Shown here piece by piece: positions 35,989 to 45,190 of a DNA stretch of 64,000 nucleotides. The translations under genes were made by a program, and so were the position numbers. Positions within the stretch are counted from its first letter, which is position 1. The number at the start of each line of letters is the position of its first letter. The DNA is taken from contig NZ_JAPCHX010000001.1 of NCBI RefSeq assembly GCF_026107415.2, forward strand, positions 186,001-250,000. Direction: 5' to 3'. This DNA is from Microbacterium sp. MPKO10 (GTDB lineage: Bacteria; Actinomycetota; Actinomycetes; Actinomycetales; Microbacteriaceae). The notes beneath the pieces are model-generated. The model saw only the letters and a list, made by a program, of their open reading frames with translations, ran no database searches and was not told where the DNA came from.

Positions 35989-36609
35989 TCAGGGCCACGA
36001 GGGGTTCCGGCCGGCAAGCCCAAGCAGTTTCGCGAACGCCGACGAGTCGGGGGTCATCTCAATCACGGGGCCATAGAGGCCGTCGCGGCTTTCCACAGTC
36101 TCTGGCGTCGACATCGCGGAGGCGAACTCCATGCACACAGCGATATCGGCATCGCTGGCAACGAAGTCCTGCCCCGTCGAGCGAGCCAGGTCCCATCCAT
36201 GGAGCACGAGCTCGTCGAGGACGACGACGGCCATCTCATCGGACCGCATCCGAACACCACCGGCGTCCGCTTCGCCAGTCCACGCCTCCGGCTCGCGCCA
36301 GGCAGCAACGAGACTATCCAGACCCGCCGCCAGCTCCTCTTGCCAGCTTTCGGGCAATCCCGTATTCGCCGGTTCGTCGCGCGGGGTCTCGTGGCGTGCG
36401 GCCTCGGCGAACACCCGCGTGAGTCCGCAGATGTGCTCAGCGAGATCGCGCACCGTCCAGTCTGAGCATGGTGTCGGAGACTCCAATTGATCGTCGCGAA
36501 CATTCTCGGCGACACGGCGCATCTCCGCAGCGGCATCGGCGAGGTCGAACGCGACAGCATCTCCCGCTGCCGTGTCCTCACCAGGGGAATTCGTGCTTGG
36601 CGTCGTCAT
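35989..36609 (-). CDS. TIGR03086-type DinB-like metal-binding protein
   Basis: 206 residues. CSDWTVRDLAEHICGLTRVF carries the first metal His of the mycothiol-dependent maleylpyruvate isomerase-like N-terminal fold, and VVVLDELVLHGWDLARSTGQ carries the later His. These proteins are four-helix DinB-like, often thought to be thiol-dependent transferases; the substrate is unknown. AAGGAG lies 7 nt before the ATG. Confidence 0.82.
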   Translation of the reverse strand: MTTPSTNSPGEDTAAGDAVAFDLADAAAEMRRVAENVRDDQLESPTPCSDWTVRDLAEHICGLTRVFAEAARHETPRDEPANTGLPESWQEELAAGLDSLVAAWREPEAWTGEADAGGVRMRSDEMAVVVLDELVLHGWDLARSTGQDFVASDADIAVCMEFASAMSTPETVESRDGLYGPVIEMTPDSSAFAKLLGLAGRNPSWP

Positions 36610-36734
36610 GATCGCTCCTTGCCATCGCTATCCGTATCGTCCTTATGTTCACACCGTACACATGCGCAATCACCCCTACAAGCCCCATCGTGGGCGAACA
36701 CACATTTCGAGAAGCCGCCCGCTGAATCATTTAC

Positions 36735-36765
36735 TTAGCGAGGCTAATGAGCTAAGCTAATTAGC
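36735..36765. promoter_or_regulatory. GCTAA-motif operator cluster before the MarR gene
   Basis: TTAGC-gag-GCTAA (36735-36747) is followed by GCTAA (36751-36755) and the palindrome GCTAATTAGC (36756-36765), ending one base before the GTG. A TAAGCT box (36753-36758) lies inside the cluster, so bound repressor would cover the promoter. Confidence 0.65.
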
Positions 36766-36766
36766 C

Positions 36767-37192
36767 GTGGCAAGGACTATCGGAGAGCAGAGCACAGAAC
36801 TGCGCATCGCGACGTTTCGGCTGGCGAGGCGCCTGCGCGCCGAGAAGGCCGACGGCGAGTTGAGCGACGCCCACTTCTCGGTGCTGGCCGGGCTGCACAA
36901 ACATGGGCGCGAGACCCTCACCGCACTCGCTGACCGCGAAGGGGTCACTGCCCCGTCGATGAACCGCACGGTGAACTCGCTGCAAGAGCTCGGCTACATC
37001 GAGCGCCTCGCCGACGAGAGCGATCGGCGGAAGGTGATCGTCACGCTGACAGCATCCGGTCATGAAACCGTCATCAACACGGTGAAGAAGCGGGATCGCT
37101 GGCTGCATCAGCAGCTGCGAACGCTCAGCCCCGACGACCGCGCCACGCTTGCGGCCGCCAGCGAACTGATGAGGAGTCTCGCCACCCAGTGA
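36767..37192 (+). CDS. MarR family transcriptional regulator
   Basis: 141 residues: FSVLAGLHKHGRETLTALAD leads to the DNA-binding region GVTAPSMNRTVNSLQELGYIER and a wing with DESDRRKVIVTLT. GTG start without a ribosome-binding site, directly after the GCTAA operator cluster. The MFS gene overlaps its stop by 4 bp, so it is a classic autoregulated MarR-efflux pair. Because the same half-site pattern stands before the lipase operon at 35910, it may also control that operon. Confidence 0.9.
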   Translation: MARTIGEQSTELRIATFRLARRLRAEKADGELSDAHFSVLAGLHKHGRETLTALADREGVTAPSMNRTVNSLQELGYIERLADESDRRKVIVTLTASGHETVINTVKKRDRWLHQQLRTLSPDDRATLAAASELMRSLATQ

Positions 37193-38790
37193 AGAATATG
37201 TTCCGCTCGCTGTCGAGCTTCAACTACCGCATCTGGTTCATCGGTGCACTCGTGTCGAACATCGGCGCGTGGATGCAGGCGACGACGCAGGACTGGGTCG
37301 TCCTCGTCGACCTGACCGACAACAATGCCCTGGCGGTGGGGACAACGATGGCGCTGCAGTTCGGGCCACAGCTGCTGCTCGTGCCGATCTCCGGCTATAT
37401 CGCGGATCACTTCGACAGGCGCAAGATCCTGATGTGCACGCAGTCTGCCCTCATGCTGCTCGCGGCCGGCCTCGGAATCCTACTGCTCACCGACGTCGCG
37501 CAGCTCTGGCACGTGTTCGTCTTCGCCTTCACCCTCGGTGTCGTGAACGCCATCGACACCCCGGCCAGGCAGGTATTCGTCTCCGATCTCGTCGGGCAGG
37601 ACAACATGGCAAATGCGGTGTCTCTGAACTCGGCGTCGTTCAACACGGCGCGTCTGATCGGGCCCGCGGTCGCCGGCATCCTGATCGCGCTCGTCGGCTC
37701 CGGCTGGGTGTTCATGATCAACGCCGTGTCGTTCCTCGCGGTGCTCACGGTGCTGATCAGCCTGCGCGTGAAAGAGCTGTTCCCGAGCCCACGTGCGACA
37801 GGCAGCCCCATCAAGAACATCGTCGAGGGCTTCCTCTACGTCAAGGCGCGACCCGATCTCACGGTGATCTTCGTCATCGTGTTCATCATGGGCGCCTTCG
37901 GCATGAACTTCCCCATCGTCGCGTCGACCATGGCCGTCGAGTTTGGTCGCGGCGCGAGTGAGTACGGGGCGCTGTCATCGGTTCTGGCGATCGGCTCACT
38001 CACGGGAGCGCTGCTTGCCGCCCGTCGAGCACGACCCCAGATGCGCATCGTCATCACGGCAGCGGGGCTCTTCGGCGCAGCATCCAGTGTGTCGGGAATC
38101 ATGCCCACCTACATCTCGTTCGCGATCTCGCTAATTCTTGTGGGCTTCTCGACCGTGACGCTGCTCACCACCGCGAACAGTTACGTGCAGACGACGACGG
38201 CACCGATCATCCGCGGTCGCGTGATGGCTCTGTACGGCGCGATTCTCATGGGGTCGACGCCGGTGGGTGCCCCCATCGTGGGCTGGGTGGCGAACGTCTT
38301 TGGTGCGCGGTGGACGCTCGGAGTCGGGGCGATGGCCGGTTTCGCGGCGTGCGCCGTGGGGCTCGGGTGGCTGATCGTGTCGCGCGAGCTGCGGCTGCAT
38401 CGGGATCCGAGCTCGCGGTGGCGGCTCGTCGTCACGCATTTCGGCAAACCGCTCCCGGGCGTTGCGACGTCAAACCTGGGCCGTATGGGACTCACCATGC
38501 CGATTCAGGTCGTCCACGGGGCCGACGGCGAGAAGGAGTACCTCGACGTTCACGGCAAAGCGCTGGCTTCCGCCGAGACGACAGACCAGGATGCCGGGGC
38601 GCGACGCCCCGACACGAAGCCGCTGCCTGTGGGCGGCGATGACGAGCCCTGCCCCGATACGGCCGCGGTGAGCCTGCCACAATCGGCGCCGCAGGCCGTG
38701 CCCTTCATCGAGCCGGAACCGCTGACGGGGCAGATCCGCGTGCAGTATCTCGACGATGATGACGACGAGGTTTCGCAGCCACGCCCCTGA
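37189..38790 (+). CDS. MFS transporter
   Basis: 533 residues. About twelve membrane segments span residues 10-400, with the MFS signature region GYIADHFDRRKILMCTQSAL after segment 2 and a second-half GRVMALYGAILMGSTPVGA. It resembles the EntS/macrolide-efflux subgroup (MFS_3). The last about 125 residues are hydrophilic and Asp/Glu/Pro-rich, longer than usual, and presumably cytoplasmic. It is translationally coupled to the MarR gene and is probably an exporter. Substrate unknown; the polyketide operon 60 bp downstream is a possible source. Confidence 0.87.
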   Translation: MKNMFRSLSSFNYRIWFIGALVSNIGAWMQATTQDWVVLVDLTDNNALAVGTTMALQFGPQLLLVPISGYIADHFDRRKILMCTQSALMLLAAGLGILLLTDVAQLWHVFVFAFTLGVVNAIDTPARQVFVSDLVGQDNMANAVSLNSASFNTARLIGPAVAGILIALVGSGWVFMINAVSFLAVLTVLISLRVKELFPSPRATGSPIKNIVEGFLYVKARPDLTVIFVIVFIMGAFGMNFPIVASTMAVEFGRGASEYGALSSVLAIGSLTGALLAARRARPQMRIVITAAGLFGAASSVSGIMPTYISFAISLILVGFSTVTLLTTANSYVQTTTAPIIRGRVMALYGAILMGSTPVGAPIVGWVANVFGARWTLGVGAMAGFAACAVGLGWLIVSRELRLHRDPSSRWRLVVTHFGKPLPGVATSNLGRMGLTMPIQVVHGADGEKEYLDVHGKALASAETTDQDAGARRPDTKPLPVGGDDEPCPDTAAVSLPQSAPQAVPFIEPEPLTGQIRVQYLDDDDDEVSQPRP

Positions 38791-38852
38791 CGAGCATCTC
38801 GTCTCGGCGAGCGCCCCTAGCCAGGGGAGGACACCCCTGCATACCATCGACT

Positions 38853-39929
38853 ATGTCCACCTCTCTCGCCGCACTGGCCGCCGTCACCCCCGAGACCGTG
38901 CTGCACCAGAACGAGGTGCGTGATGTCTTCGCCTCGCAGCCCGGCCTCAGTCGACTCGCTCAGCGCCTCATCTCGACGAGCTTCGACGGGTCCGGCATCG
39001 ACACGCGTCGCTCGGCGATCGTCGAGTTCGACAAGGACGTGGCCGTCGAGCATCCAGAATTCTACGATCGCGAGGCGGGACTTCTGCTCTCGCCCGGAAC
39101 CGAGGCACGCAACGACCTCTACACCGAGGCAGCCGGGGCGCTCTTCGTCGATGCCGCCCGAAAGGCGACAGCCGACATCGACACCAACACAGTCACGCAC
39201 GTGATCACCGTGTCGTGCACGGGATTCTTCGCCCCGGGACCCGACTTTCTGATCGCACGCGAGCTCGGCCTGCGCCCGAACGTGCAGCGGTACAACCTCG
39301 GGTTCATGGGATGCTACGCATCAATGCCGGCGTTGCGCCTCGCCCAGCAGCTCTGCGCGGCAGACCCGGACGCCGTCGTTCTCGTCGTCAGCGTCGAACT
39401 GTGCACCCTGCATGTGCGCAGCTCAAGTGACCCCGACCAGATCATCGCGTCATCACTCTTCGCCGACGGCGCCGCGGCCGCGGTCGTGCATACGGGACCC
39501 GGCCTTGTGACCCTCGATGCTTTCGACACGCGCGTCACCCCGACCGGTGAAGAGGCGATGGCCTGGACCATCGGCGACAACGGCTTTCTCATGGTGCTGT
39601 CGAGCTACGTGCCGCACATCATCGGCGAGCACATCACCGGAGCCCTCGACGGGCTCATCGGCGACACTCCCCCACGCGACATCACGCACTGGGCGCTGCA
39701 TCCGGGCGGCCGCAGCATCGTCGATCGCGTCGAATCCGCGCTCGAGCTCGACCCGGCCCAGCTCGGCGCGTCACGCGAGGTGCTGCGCGAGTTCGGCAAC
39801 ATGAGCAGCGCGACCGTGCTGTTCGTCCTCGAGCGCATTCTGGCGCGCGCGTCCCCCGGAGACAGCGTGTGCGCCATTGCTTTCGGGCCGGGGCTCACTG
39901 TGGAATCCGCATTGCTGACGGTGGAATGA
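38853..39929 (+). CDS. Type III polyketide synthase
   Basis: 358 residues of the chalcone/stilbene synthase fold with the full triad: Cys122 in TVSCTGFFAPGPD, His283 in HWALHPGGRSI, and Asn316 in EFGNMSSATV. GFMGCYASMPALRLA is another family signature. Such enzymes extend acyl-CoA starters with malonyl-CoA to pyrones, resorcinols or naphthols. TACCAT lies 5 nt before the ATG. A methyltransferase and an FAD monooxygenase overlap downstream, the layout of phenolic-lipid or quinone pathways such as srsABC of Streptomyces griseus (similarity of layout only). Confidence 0.92.
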   Translation: MSTSLAALAAVTPETVLHQNEVRDVFASQPGLSRLAQRLISTSFDGSGIDTRRSAIVEFDKDVAVEHPEFYDREAGLLLSPGTEARNDLYTEAAGALFVDAARKATADIDTNTVTHVITVSCTGFFAPGPDFLIARELGLRPNVQRYNLGFMGCYASMPALRLAQQLCAADPDAVVLVVSVELCTLHVRSSSDPDQIIASSLFADGAAAAVVHTGPGLVTLDAFDTRVTPTGEEAMAWTIGDNGFLMVLSSYVPHIIGEHITGALDGLIGDTPPRDITHWALHPGGRSIVDRVESALELDPAQLGASREVLREFGNMSSATVLFVLERILARASPGDSVCAIAFGPGLTVESALLTVE

Positions 39930-40630
39930 TGGTCAACCTCCGGCACCGAAACGCGTCGCTCCACGAGCGCATGGACGACCCGAACGCCGACCCCGAGCGT
40001 CTGCGCCGAACATACGCGCGATTTGTTCTCATCAACCGACTCTTTGCGGGATGGCGCCGCACGTATGCCACCCGGATCCACCCCTTTGCCGCGGCACGTG
40101 GCGGGCGCAGCATCCGGATTCTTGACGTCGGCTGCGGGGGCGGTGACATCACTCGTGCGCTGGAGCGCTGGGCAAGAAGAGACGGTCTCGCTGTTGAAGT
40201 CACGGGCGTCGACCCGGACCCCGTGGCGATTGCCGAAGCACGCACCAGCGCCCGACGCGAAGGTTCGACTGTGCGATTCGTGCAGGGCCTGGCGGGGGTT
40301 CTCGGCACGACTTACGACATCGTTGTGTCGAACCACGTGATGCACCACATCGATGACCTGCCCGGCTTTCTCGACGAGACGACAGGATGCTGCGCGCCGG
40401 GCGGTCTTGTGTTGCACAGCGACATCGAGCGGTCTCACTTCGCGTATGCATCGTTCTCGGTTCTCTCGCTTCCGCTGACCCCGGGGACCTTCATTCGTGA
40501 GGACGGGCTGCTGTCGATCCGCCGCAGCTACAACGCACCGGAACTTCAGATCACCCTGCCGGAGCCCTGGCACGTCACGCGTCAGGCACCCTGCCGGCTG
40601 CTCGTGCACAGCGTGATGCCGGATGCCTGA
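39926..40630 (+). CDS. Class I methyltransferase of the polyketide operon
   Basis: 234 residues. Motif I is RILDVGCGGGDITRALERWA, the acidic post-I is TGVDPDPVAIAEA, then FVQGLAGVL and YDIVVSNHVMHHIDDLPGFL. It starts inside the synthase stop (ATGA at 39926-39929), with a second ATG at 39929. It is expected to O- or C-methylate the polyketide. Unlike SrsB it is a soluble SAM enzyme rather than a membrane one. Confidence 0.87.
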   Translation: MMVNLRHRNASLHERMDDPNADPERLRRTYARFVLINRLFAGWRRTYATRIHPFAAARGGRSIRILDVGCGGGDITRALERWARRDGLAVEVTGVDPDPVAIAEARTSARREGSTVRFVQGLAGVLGTTYDIVVSNHVMHHIDDLPGFLDETTGCCAPGGLVLHSDIERSHFAYASFSVLSLPLTPGTFIREDGLLSIRRSYNAPELQITLPEPWHVTRQAPCRLLVHSVMPDA

Positions 40631-41696
40631 CGTCGTGATCGCCGGGGCAGGGCCGGTCGGGGCCGTTGTGGCCGCACTGCTGCAGCGATCCGGGGTTGAC
40701 GTTGCCGTGTACGAACGACGAGATGCGATCTCGTCGCGACCGCGCGCTGTTGGCACTCACCCGCCCGCCGTCGCCGTACTGCGCGACCTCGGCCTCGAGC
40801 TGCCCGGAGCGCGAGTGATCAGCCGGGGCGAAGCACGCGATGGCGACAGCATCCTCGGGTCGCTCGAGTTCGATCCGCCGGTGCTCACGCAGCCGCAGCA
40901 CCTGCTGCAGGCCGAACTCGACGCACACCTGCGGCATGTTCGCCGCGGCACACCGGTGCTCAGCGTCGACGACGGTGCTCGTTCTGCCCGCGTGCACCTC
41001 CCGGGCGGCTCGGTCGGGGCGCAGCTGGTCATCGCGGCGGATGGCGTCGACAGCAGCATCCGGGCCGCTCTGGGCATCCGGCGACAGCGCTGGCCCGGGC
41101 ATGCCCGCTACCTCATGGCCGATATCGATGACGGACATGTCGATACCGCAGCTGCTCTCGGCGACGCAGCCCTCCTCTGGTTTGCACGCGGTGGCGTCGT
41201 CGAGTCGTTCCCGCTCCCGGGATCGCGGCGGCGCTGGGTCGCGCGCACAGCGAAAGGCACCAGTCTTTCGCGGATCGTCGCCGAGCGCACGGGAGTACGG
41301 CTGGGCTCCGATGCCGACCAGGTGACGACAACGTTCACAGCGCAGCAGCATCTCGCTCGGCGCTGGGTTTCTGGGCGCGTCATCCTGCTCGGCGATGCGG
41401 CACACGAGGTCAGCCCGATCGGCGGGCAGGGCATGAATCTGGGGATCCTGGATGCTGCGGCCCTCGCGCCGCGCATCGTCGACGCCCTGAACGGCGACGC
41501 CGACGCGCTTCCGGGCTGGGAGCGCGCGAGGCGACGTTCGGCGCAGCGGGCAATGGCGCAGGCAGCGTTCAACATGGCGGTCGGCACCTCGGCACCACGG
41601 CCGCTGCATCCGATCAAACGCGGCGGCATCCGCGCCCTCGCGCACAGGCCGATCGCGCCGCATCTCAGCCGCGCCTTCACGATGACCACGCTCTGA
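40623..41696 (+). CDS. FAD-dependent monooxygenase of the polyketide operon
   Basis: 357 residues. The FAD motif GAGPVG sits at the N-terminus, with the DG motif VIAADGVDSSIRAAL and the late GDAAHEVSPIGGQGMNLG that binds the ribityl chain. This is the PHBH-type fold that hydroxylates phenolic rings using NAD(P)H and O2. It overlaps the methyltransferase by 8 bp. It probably turns a resorcinol-type product into a hydroquinone or quinone (inference). Confidence 0.88.
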   Translation: MPDVVIAGAGPVGAVVAALLQRSGVDVAVYERRDAISSRPRAVGTHPPAVAVLRDLGLELPGARVISRGEARDGDSILGSLEFDPPVLTQPQHLLQAELDAHLRHVRRGTPVLSVDDGARSARVHLPGGSVGAQLVIAADGVDSSIRAALGIRRQRWPGHARYLMADIDDGHVDTAAALGDAALLWFARGGVVESFPLPGSRRRWVARTAKGTSLSRIVAERTGVRLGSDADQVTTTFTAQQHLARRWVSGRVILLGDAAHEVSPIGGQGMNLGILDAAALAPRIVDALNGDADALPGWERARRRSAQRAMAQAAFNMAVGTSAPRPLHPIKRGGIRALAHRPIAPHLSRAFTMTTL

Positions 41697-41876
41697 CAGC
41701 ATCCGGTCACTCTGGCCTCGCGTGTCCACACCTCCATTTCGCTGTCGCGATTCACACACTCGAGTGCCCCGCGGTCATCGGCGGATGCTGTCAGCCGCGC
41801 GCCCGTATGATGGACAGCGACAAGTCGGACACCCCAGGCCGCTCACGGTGCGGCTCAGCAAGCGAGACGAGAGAAC

Positions 41877-43301
41877 GTGCACTTCATCTCCACCCGTGGA
41901 GGATCACTCGGACAGTTCTGCGACGCCCTGCTTGAGGGTCTTGCGCCGAACGGCGGCCTTGCCGTCCCCGAGCAGATGCCGCACCTTGACGCAGCGGACC
42001 TCGAACGCTGGCGTTCACTCGGCTACGCCGACCTCGCGACCGAGGTCATCGGGCTCTTCGCGACAGACATCGCGCGCGACGATCTTTCCCGACTCTGCCA
42101 CGCTGCGTATGGCGCCCCCACCTTCGGGTCAGACGAGGTCGTTCCTCTGACGGACATCGGCGACGGCATGACGCTCGTCGGGCTCTCTGAGGGCCCCACC
42201 CTGGCGTTCAAAGACATCGCCATGCAGTTTCTCGGCGAAGTGATCGAGCACGTGCTGAGCAGGACGGGCGACGTCCTCAACGTACTCGGCGCCACCTCGG
42301 GCGATACGGGATCCGCGGCAGAGCACGCCCTGCACGGCCGCGACCGTGTCGCAATCTTCATGCTCTCGCCGCAGGACCGCATGAGCGCGTTCCAGCGTGC
42401 ACAGATGTACTCGCTGCACGACGACAACGTGCACAACATCGCCATCGAGGGCGTCTTCGACGACTGCCAGAACCTCGTCAAACGGCTCACCAGCGACATC
42501 GACTTCAAGCGCGCCCACAACATCGGCGCCGTCAACTCGATCAACTTCGGGCGCATCTCAGCGCAGATCGTGTACTACATCTGGGCATGGCTGCGCGTCA
42601 CGGATGCTCTTCCAGCGGCCGAGCGGACCGGCTTCGAAGTGTCGTTCGCCGTGCCGTCCGGCAACTTCGGCAACATCCTCTCCGGGCACTACGCACGGCT
42701 CATGGGGCTCCCGATCCGCAAGCTGGTGCTTGCCTCGAACGAGAACAACGTTCTCGACGACTTCTTCCGCACGGGTCACTATCGGCCGCGCGATGCCGCC
42801 GGAACCCTGGCGACGTCGAGCCCGTCGATGGACGTCTCACGCGCGTCGAATCTCGAGCGCTTCGTCTTCGACCTGCTCGGCCGCGACCCCGAGCGCACGG
42901 CGGCGGAGTGGCACCAGCTCGACGAGAGCAACGAGATCGACCTCGCCGACCAGCAGCAGCGATTCCGCACGGAGTTCGGCCTCGTCAGCGGCACGAGCAC
43001 GCATGCCGACCGTCTCGCGACGATCCGAGAGACGTTCGAGCGCAGCGGTGTGACGATTGACCCGCACACGGCAGACGGTGTGACCATCGCGCGTGACCAC
43101 GTCGAGAATGACGTTCCGATGCTGGTACTCGAGACGGCGAAGCCCGAAAAGTTCGCCGACACCATCACCGAGGCTCTCGGCACAGCTGTCGAACCGGATG
43201 CTGAGACTCGCGCACTCCTCGATGCGCCTCAGCGCGTCACAGCGATGCCCGACGACGAGCAGCAGCTGCGGGCGTTTATCAGCGCCCATGCCCTGCACTG
43301 A
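41877..43301 (+). CDS. thrC: Threonine synthase, long form
   Basis: 474 residues, the long enterobacterial/fungal type rather than the shorter form in most actinobacterial hom-thrC-thrB operons. MHFISTRGGSLGQF at the N-terminus, the PLP lysine in GPTLAFKDIAMQFLGE, GATSGDTGSAAEHA, and VPSGNFGNILSGHYA are diagnostic. It makes threonine from O-phosphohomoserine. GTG start; TATGAT at 41806-41811 is a possible -10 with a leader of about 60 nt. It is not with hom or thrB here, so a second synthase may exist elsewhere. Confidence 0.93.
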   Translation: MHFISTRGGSLGQFCDALLEGLAPNGGLAVPEQMPHLDAADLERWRSLGYADLATEVIGLFATDIARDDLSRLCHAAYGAPTFGSDEVVPLTDIGDGMTLVGLSEGPTLAFKDIAMQFLGEVIEHVLSRTGDVLNVLGATSGDTGSAAEHALHGRDRVAIFMLSPQDRMSAFQRAQMYSLHDDNVHNIAIEGVFDDCQNLVKRLTSDIDFKRAHNIGAVNSINFGRISAQIVYYIWAWLRVTDALPAAERTGFEVSFAVPSGNFGNILSGHYARLMGLPIRKLVLASNENNVLDDFFRTGHYRPRDAAGTLATSSPSMDVSRASNLERFVFDLLGRDPERTAAEWHQLDESNEIDLADQQQRFRTEFGLVSGTSTHADRLATIRETFERSGVTIDPHTADGVTIARDHVENDVPMLVLETAKPEKFADTITEALGTAVEPDAETRALLDAPQRVTAMPDDEQQLRAFISAHALH

Positions 43302-43310
43302 TGTCCGGAG

Positions 43311-44147
43311 CTACCTGCCGCCGAACTTCTGTGCCAGCGCGTTGATCGCCATGAACGACTCGTAGATCTCGCGGAGGTTCTCGCTCTCCACGCGAACGCT
43401 GCGGTCGCCCGTACGAGTCGTGTGCTTCGCCCAGACGGCAACGCTGGCCAGATCCGCCGTTCGGAACTCCAGGTCAAGCACAGCGGGCAGCTCAATGTGA
43501 GGCGATGCCATGCGCCCCGCCGAGACCAGACGGACGGCCTCGCTTGCCCCCTCTCGGATCTGCCGGCACGACTCGTCTGGATGCAGATTGCGCGCGCTGA
43601 AGCGCGTTATCGACTCTTTCGTGACGACTTCAACAGCATCCGGAGCGAATGGGCGTGTGTCATCCTGCGTGACACTGTCGCCCGTGACCAACGCGATCGG
43701 AACCCCGTAATGCTGAGCGACGAGCGCATTGATGCCGCTTTCGCCGACGGGTGTGCCATTGACACGCGCCGCAGAGAAGACGTCGGGGTTATACGAGTGG
43801 CTCAGTACAGATGAGCGCCCAGAGATCGCGCCGTGATATGCCAGGAAGAAGATTGCGTCGGCGCTTCCGTCGAGGCCCTGCATCATGTGCATCGGTTTAT
43901 TTCGCCCAGATATGTAAGCAGCGGTGCCCGCGATCAGGTTCGGGTCGAGGTTCGACATATGCCCATGCGAATCGTTGAGAACCACTTCGGTCGCACCGGC
44001 ATCGAGCGCACCCTCAATTGCGGCGTTGACCTCGTTCTGCAACAGTCTCTGCCCAAGAGCATAGGGTTCTCCGCTGCCCACCCGGCACTGCTCCCAATCG
44101 ACGATGCCTGCAACGCCTTCCATGTCGAACGATATCCAGATCTTCAT
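43311..44147 (-). CDS. M55 family D-aminopeptidase (DppA-like)
   Basis: 278 residues. The zinc-site motif SFDMEGVAGI at the start, VVLNDSHGHMSNLDP, and IFFLAYHGAISG carry the Asp, Glu and His ligands of the Bacillus subtilis DppA family, which releases D-Ala from D-Ala-D-Ala-type peptides as a decameric self-compartmentalised enzyme. It is the last gene of a dipeptide ABC operon, overlapping the ATPase gene by 4 bp, so imported peptides are its likely substrates. Confidence 0.9.
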   Translation of the reverse strand: MKIWISFDMEGVAGIVDWEQCRVGSGEPYALGQRLLQNEVNAAIEGALDAGATEVVLNDSHGHMSNLDPNLIAGTAAYISGRNKPMHMMQGLDGSADAIFFLAYHGAISGRSSVLSHSYNPDVFSAARVNGTPVGESGINALVAQHYGVPIALVTGDSVTQDDTRPFAPDAVEVVTKESITRFSARNLHPDESCRQIREGASEAVRLVSAGRMASPHIELPAVLDLEFRTADLASVAVWAKHTTRTGDRSVRVESENLREIYESFMAINALAQKFGGR

Positions 44148-45190
44148 CGATTCTCCTTCTCGTGTGGTGCCGTGTCTGCGCCGACAAATGGCGGCGGGTC
44201 GTCAAGGATGCACGCGATTTCGTGTGCGCCGCTGAGAGCACCAGCAGGCACGGTGCGCAACGCGGGGTCTGTACTTCGGCACGCATCGACGGCAACGGGA
44301 CAACGCGGGTGGAACCGGCATCCTGCGGGCACATCGATCGGGCTCGGCGGCTCGCCCTCCAGCAGTTCCGCAGCGTTGACGCTGTCGCCTGACATGCGCG
44401 GAATCGAAGCGATCAGACTGCGGGTATACGGATGCTGCGGGCGCGCAAAGAGCTCGTCGGTGTCCGCCACCTCGACGATGCGCCCCAGGTACATGACGGC
44501 CACGCGCTGGCTGAGGTGTTGAACGACGGCGAGGTTGTGCGCGATGAACAAGATCGTGAGGCCGAGCTCCTCGCGAAGCGAATCGAACAAATCGAGAATC
44601 GTCGCTTGCACGGAGACATCGAGTGCGGACACCGGTTCGTCGGCAATGAGGATGTCCGGGCGCACTGCAAGGGCGCGGGCGATGGCGATGCGTTGCCGCT
44701 GACCCCCTGAGAACTGGCTGGGATACGCGTCAAGAGCGTCCTCGTCAAGGCCGACGAGGTTCAGCAGGCGCACACACTCCGCCCGCACCTGCTGGCGGGG
44801 CACAATACGGTGCAACAGAAGCAGCTCTGACAGCAGCGATCGCACGCTGATTCGCGGGTTGAGCGACGAGTACGGGTCTTGGAAGACCATCTGAATGCGC
44901 CGCGTCAGGTCTTTGCCACGCGGCACGGGCATCGGCTCCCCGTTATACGTCAGTTCGCCCGTCGTGGGGGTGACGCTGCCGACGAGAACCTTCGCGAGCG
45001 TTGACTTCCCCGACCCCGATTCTCCGACAAGCGCGAGAATCTCTCCGCGGCGCAGATCGATATCGATTCCGTCGAGCGCGATAAGCGACGGCACGCTCAC
45101 CCTCTGTTTCGTCACCTTCTCCCACACGGGTGCCGGCATCTCGTACCGCTTCGTGATGCCGCTGAGCTGCAGTACGCTCACGTGCGTCAT
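44144..45190 (-). CDS. Oligopeptide ABC transporter ATP-binding protein (DppF-like)
   Basis: 348 residues. Walker A is VGESGSGKSTLAKVLVG, the Q-loop FQDPYSSLNPR, signature FSGGQRQRIAIARAL, Walker B ILIADEPVSALD, and the C-terminal oligo_HPY cysteine-containing CRFHPRCPVAVDAC. The start at 45190 gives a 4-bp overlap with the preceding ATPase. It pairs with the second ATPase under the two permeases. Confidence 0.9.
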   Translation of the reverse strand: MTHVSVLQLSGITKRYEMPAPVWEKVTKQRVSVPSLIALDGIDIDLRRGEILALVGESGSGKSTLAKVLVGSVTPTTGELTYNGEPMPVPRGKDLTRRIQMVFQDPYSSLNPRISVRSLLSELLLLHRIVPRQQVRAECVRLLNLVGLDEDALDAYPSQFSGGQRQRIAIARALAVRPDILIADEPVSALDVSVQATILDLFDSLREELGLTILFIAHNLAVVQHLSQRVAVMYLGRIVEVADTDELFARPQHPYTRSLIASIPRMSGDSVNAAELLEGEPPSPIDVPAGCRFHPRCPVAVDACRSTDPALRTVPAGALSGAHEIACILDDPPPFVGADTAPHEKENR

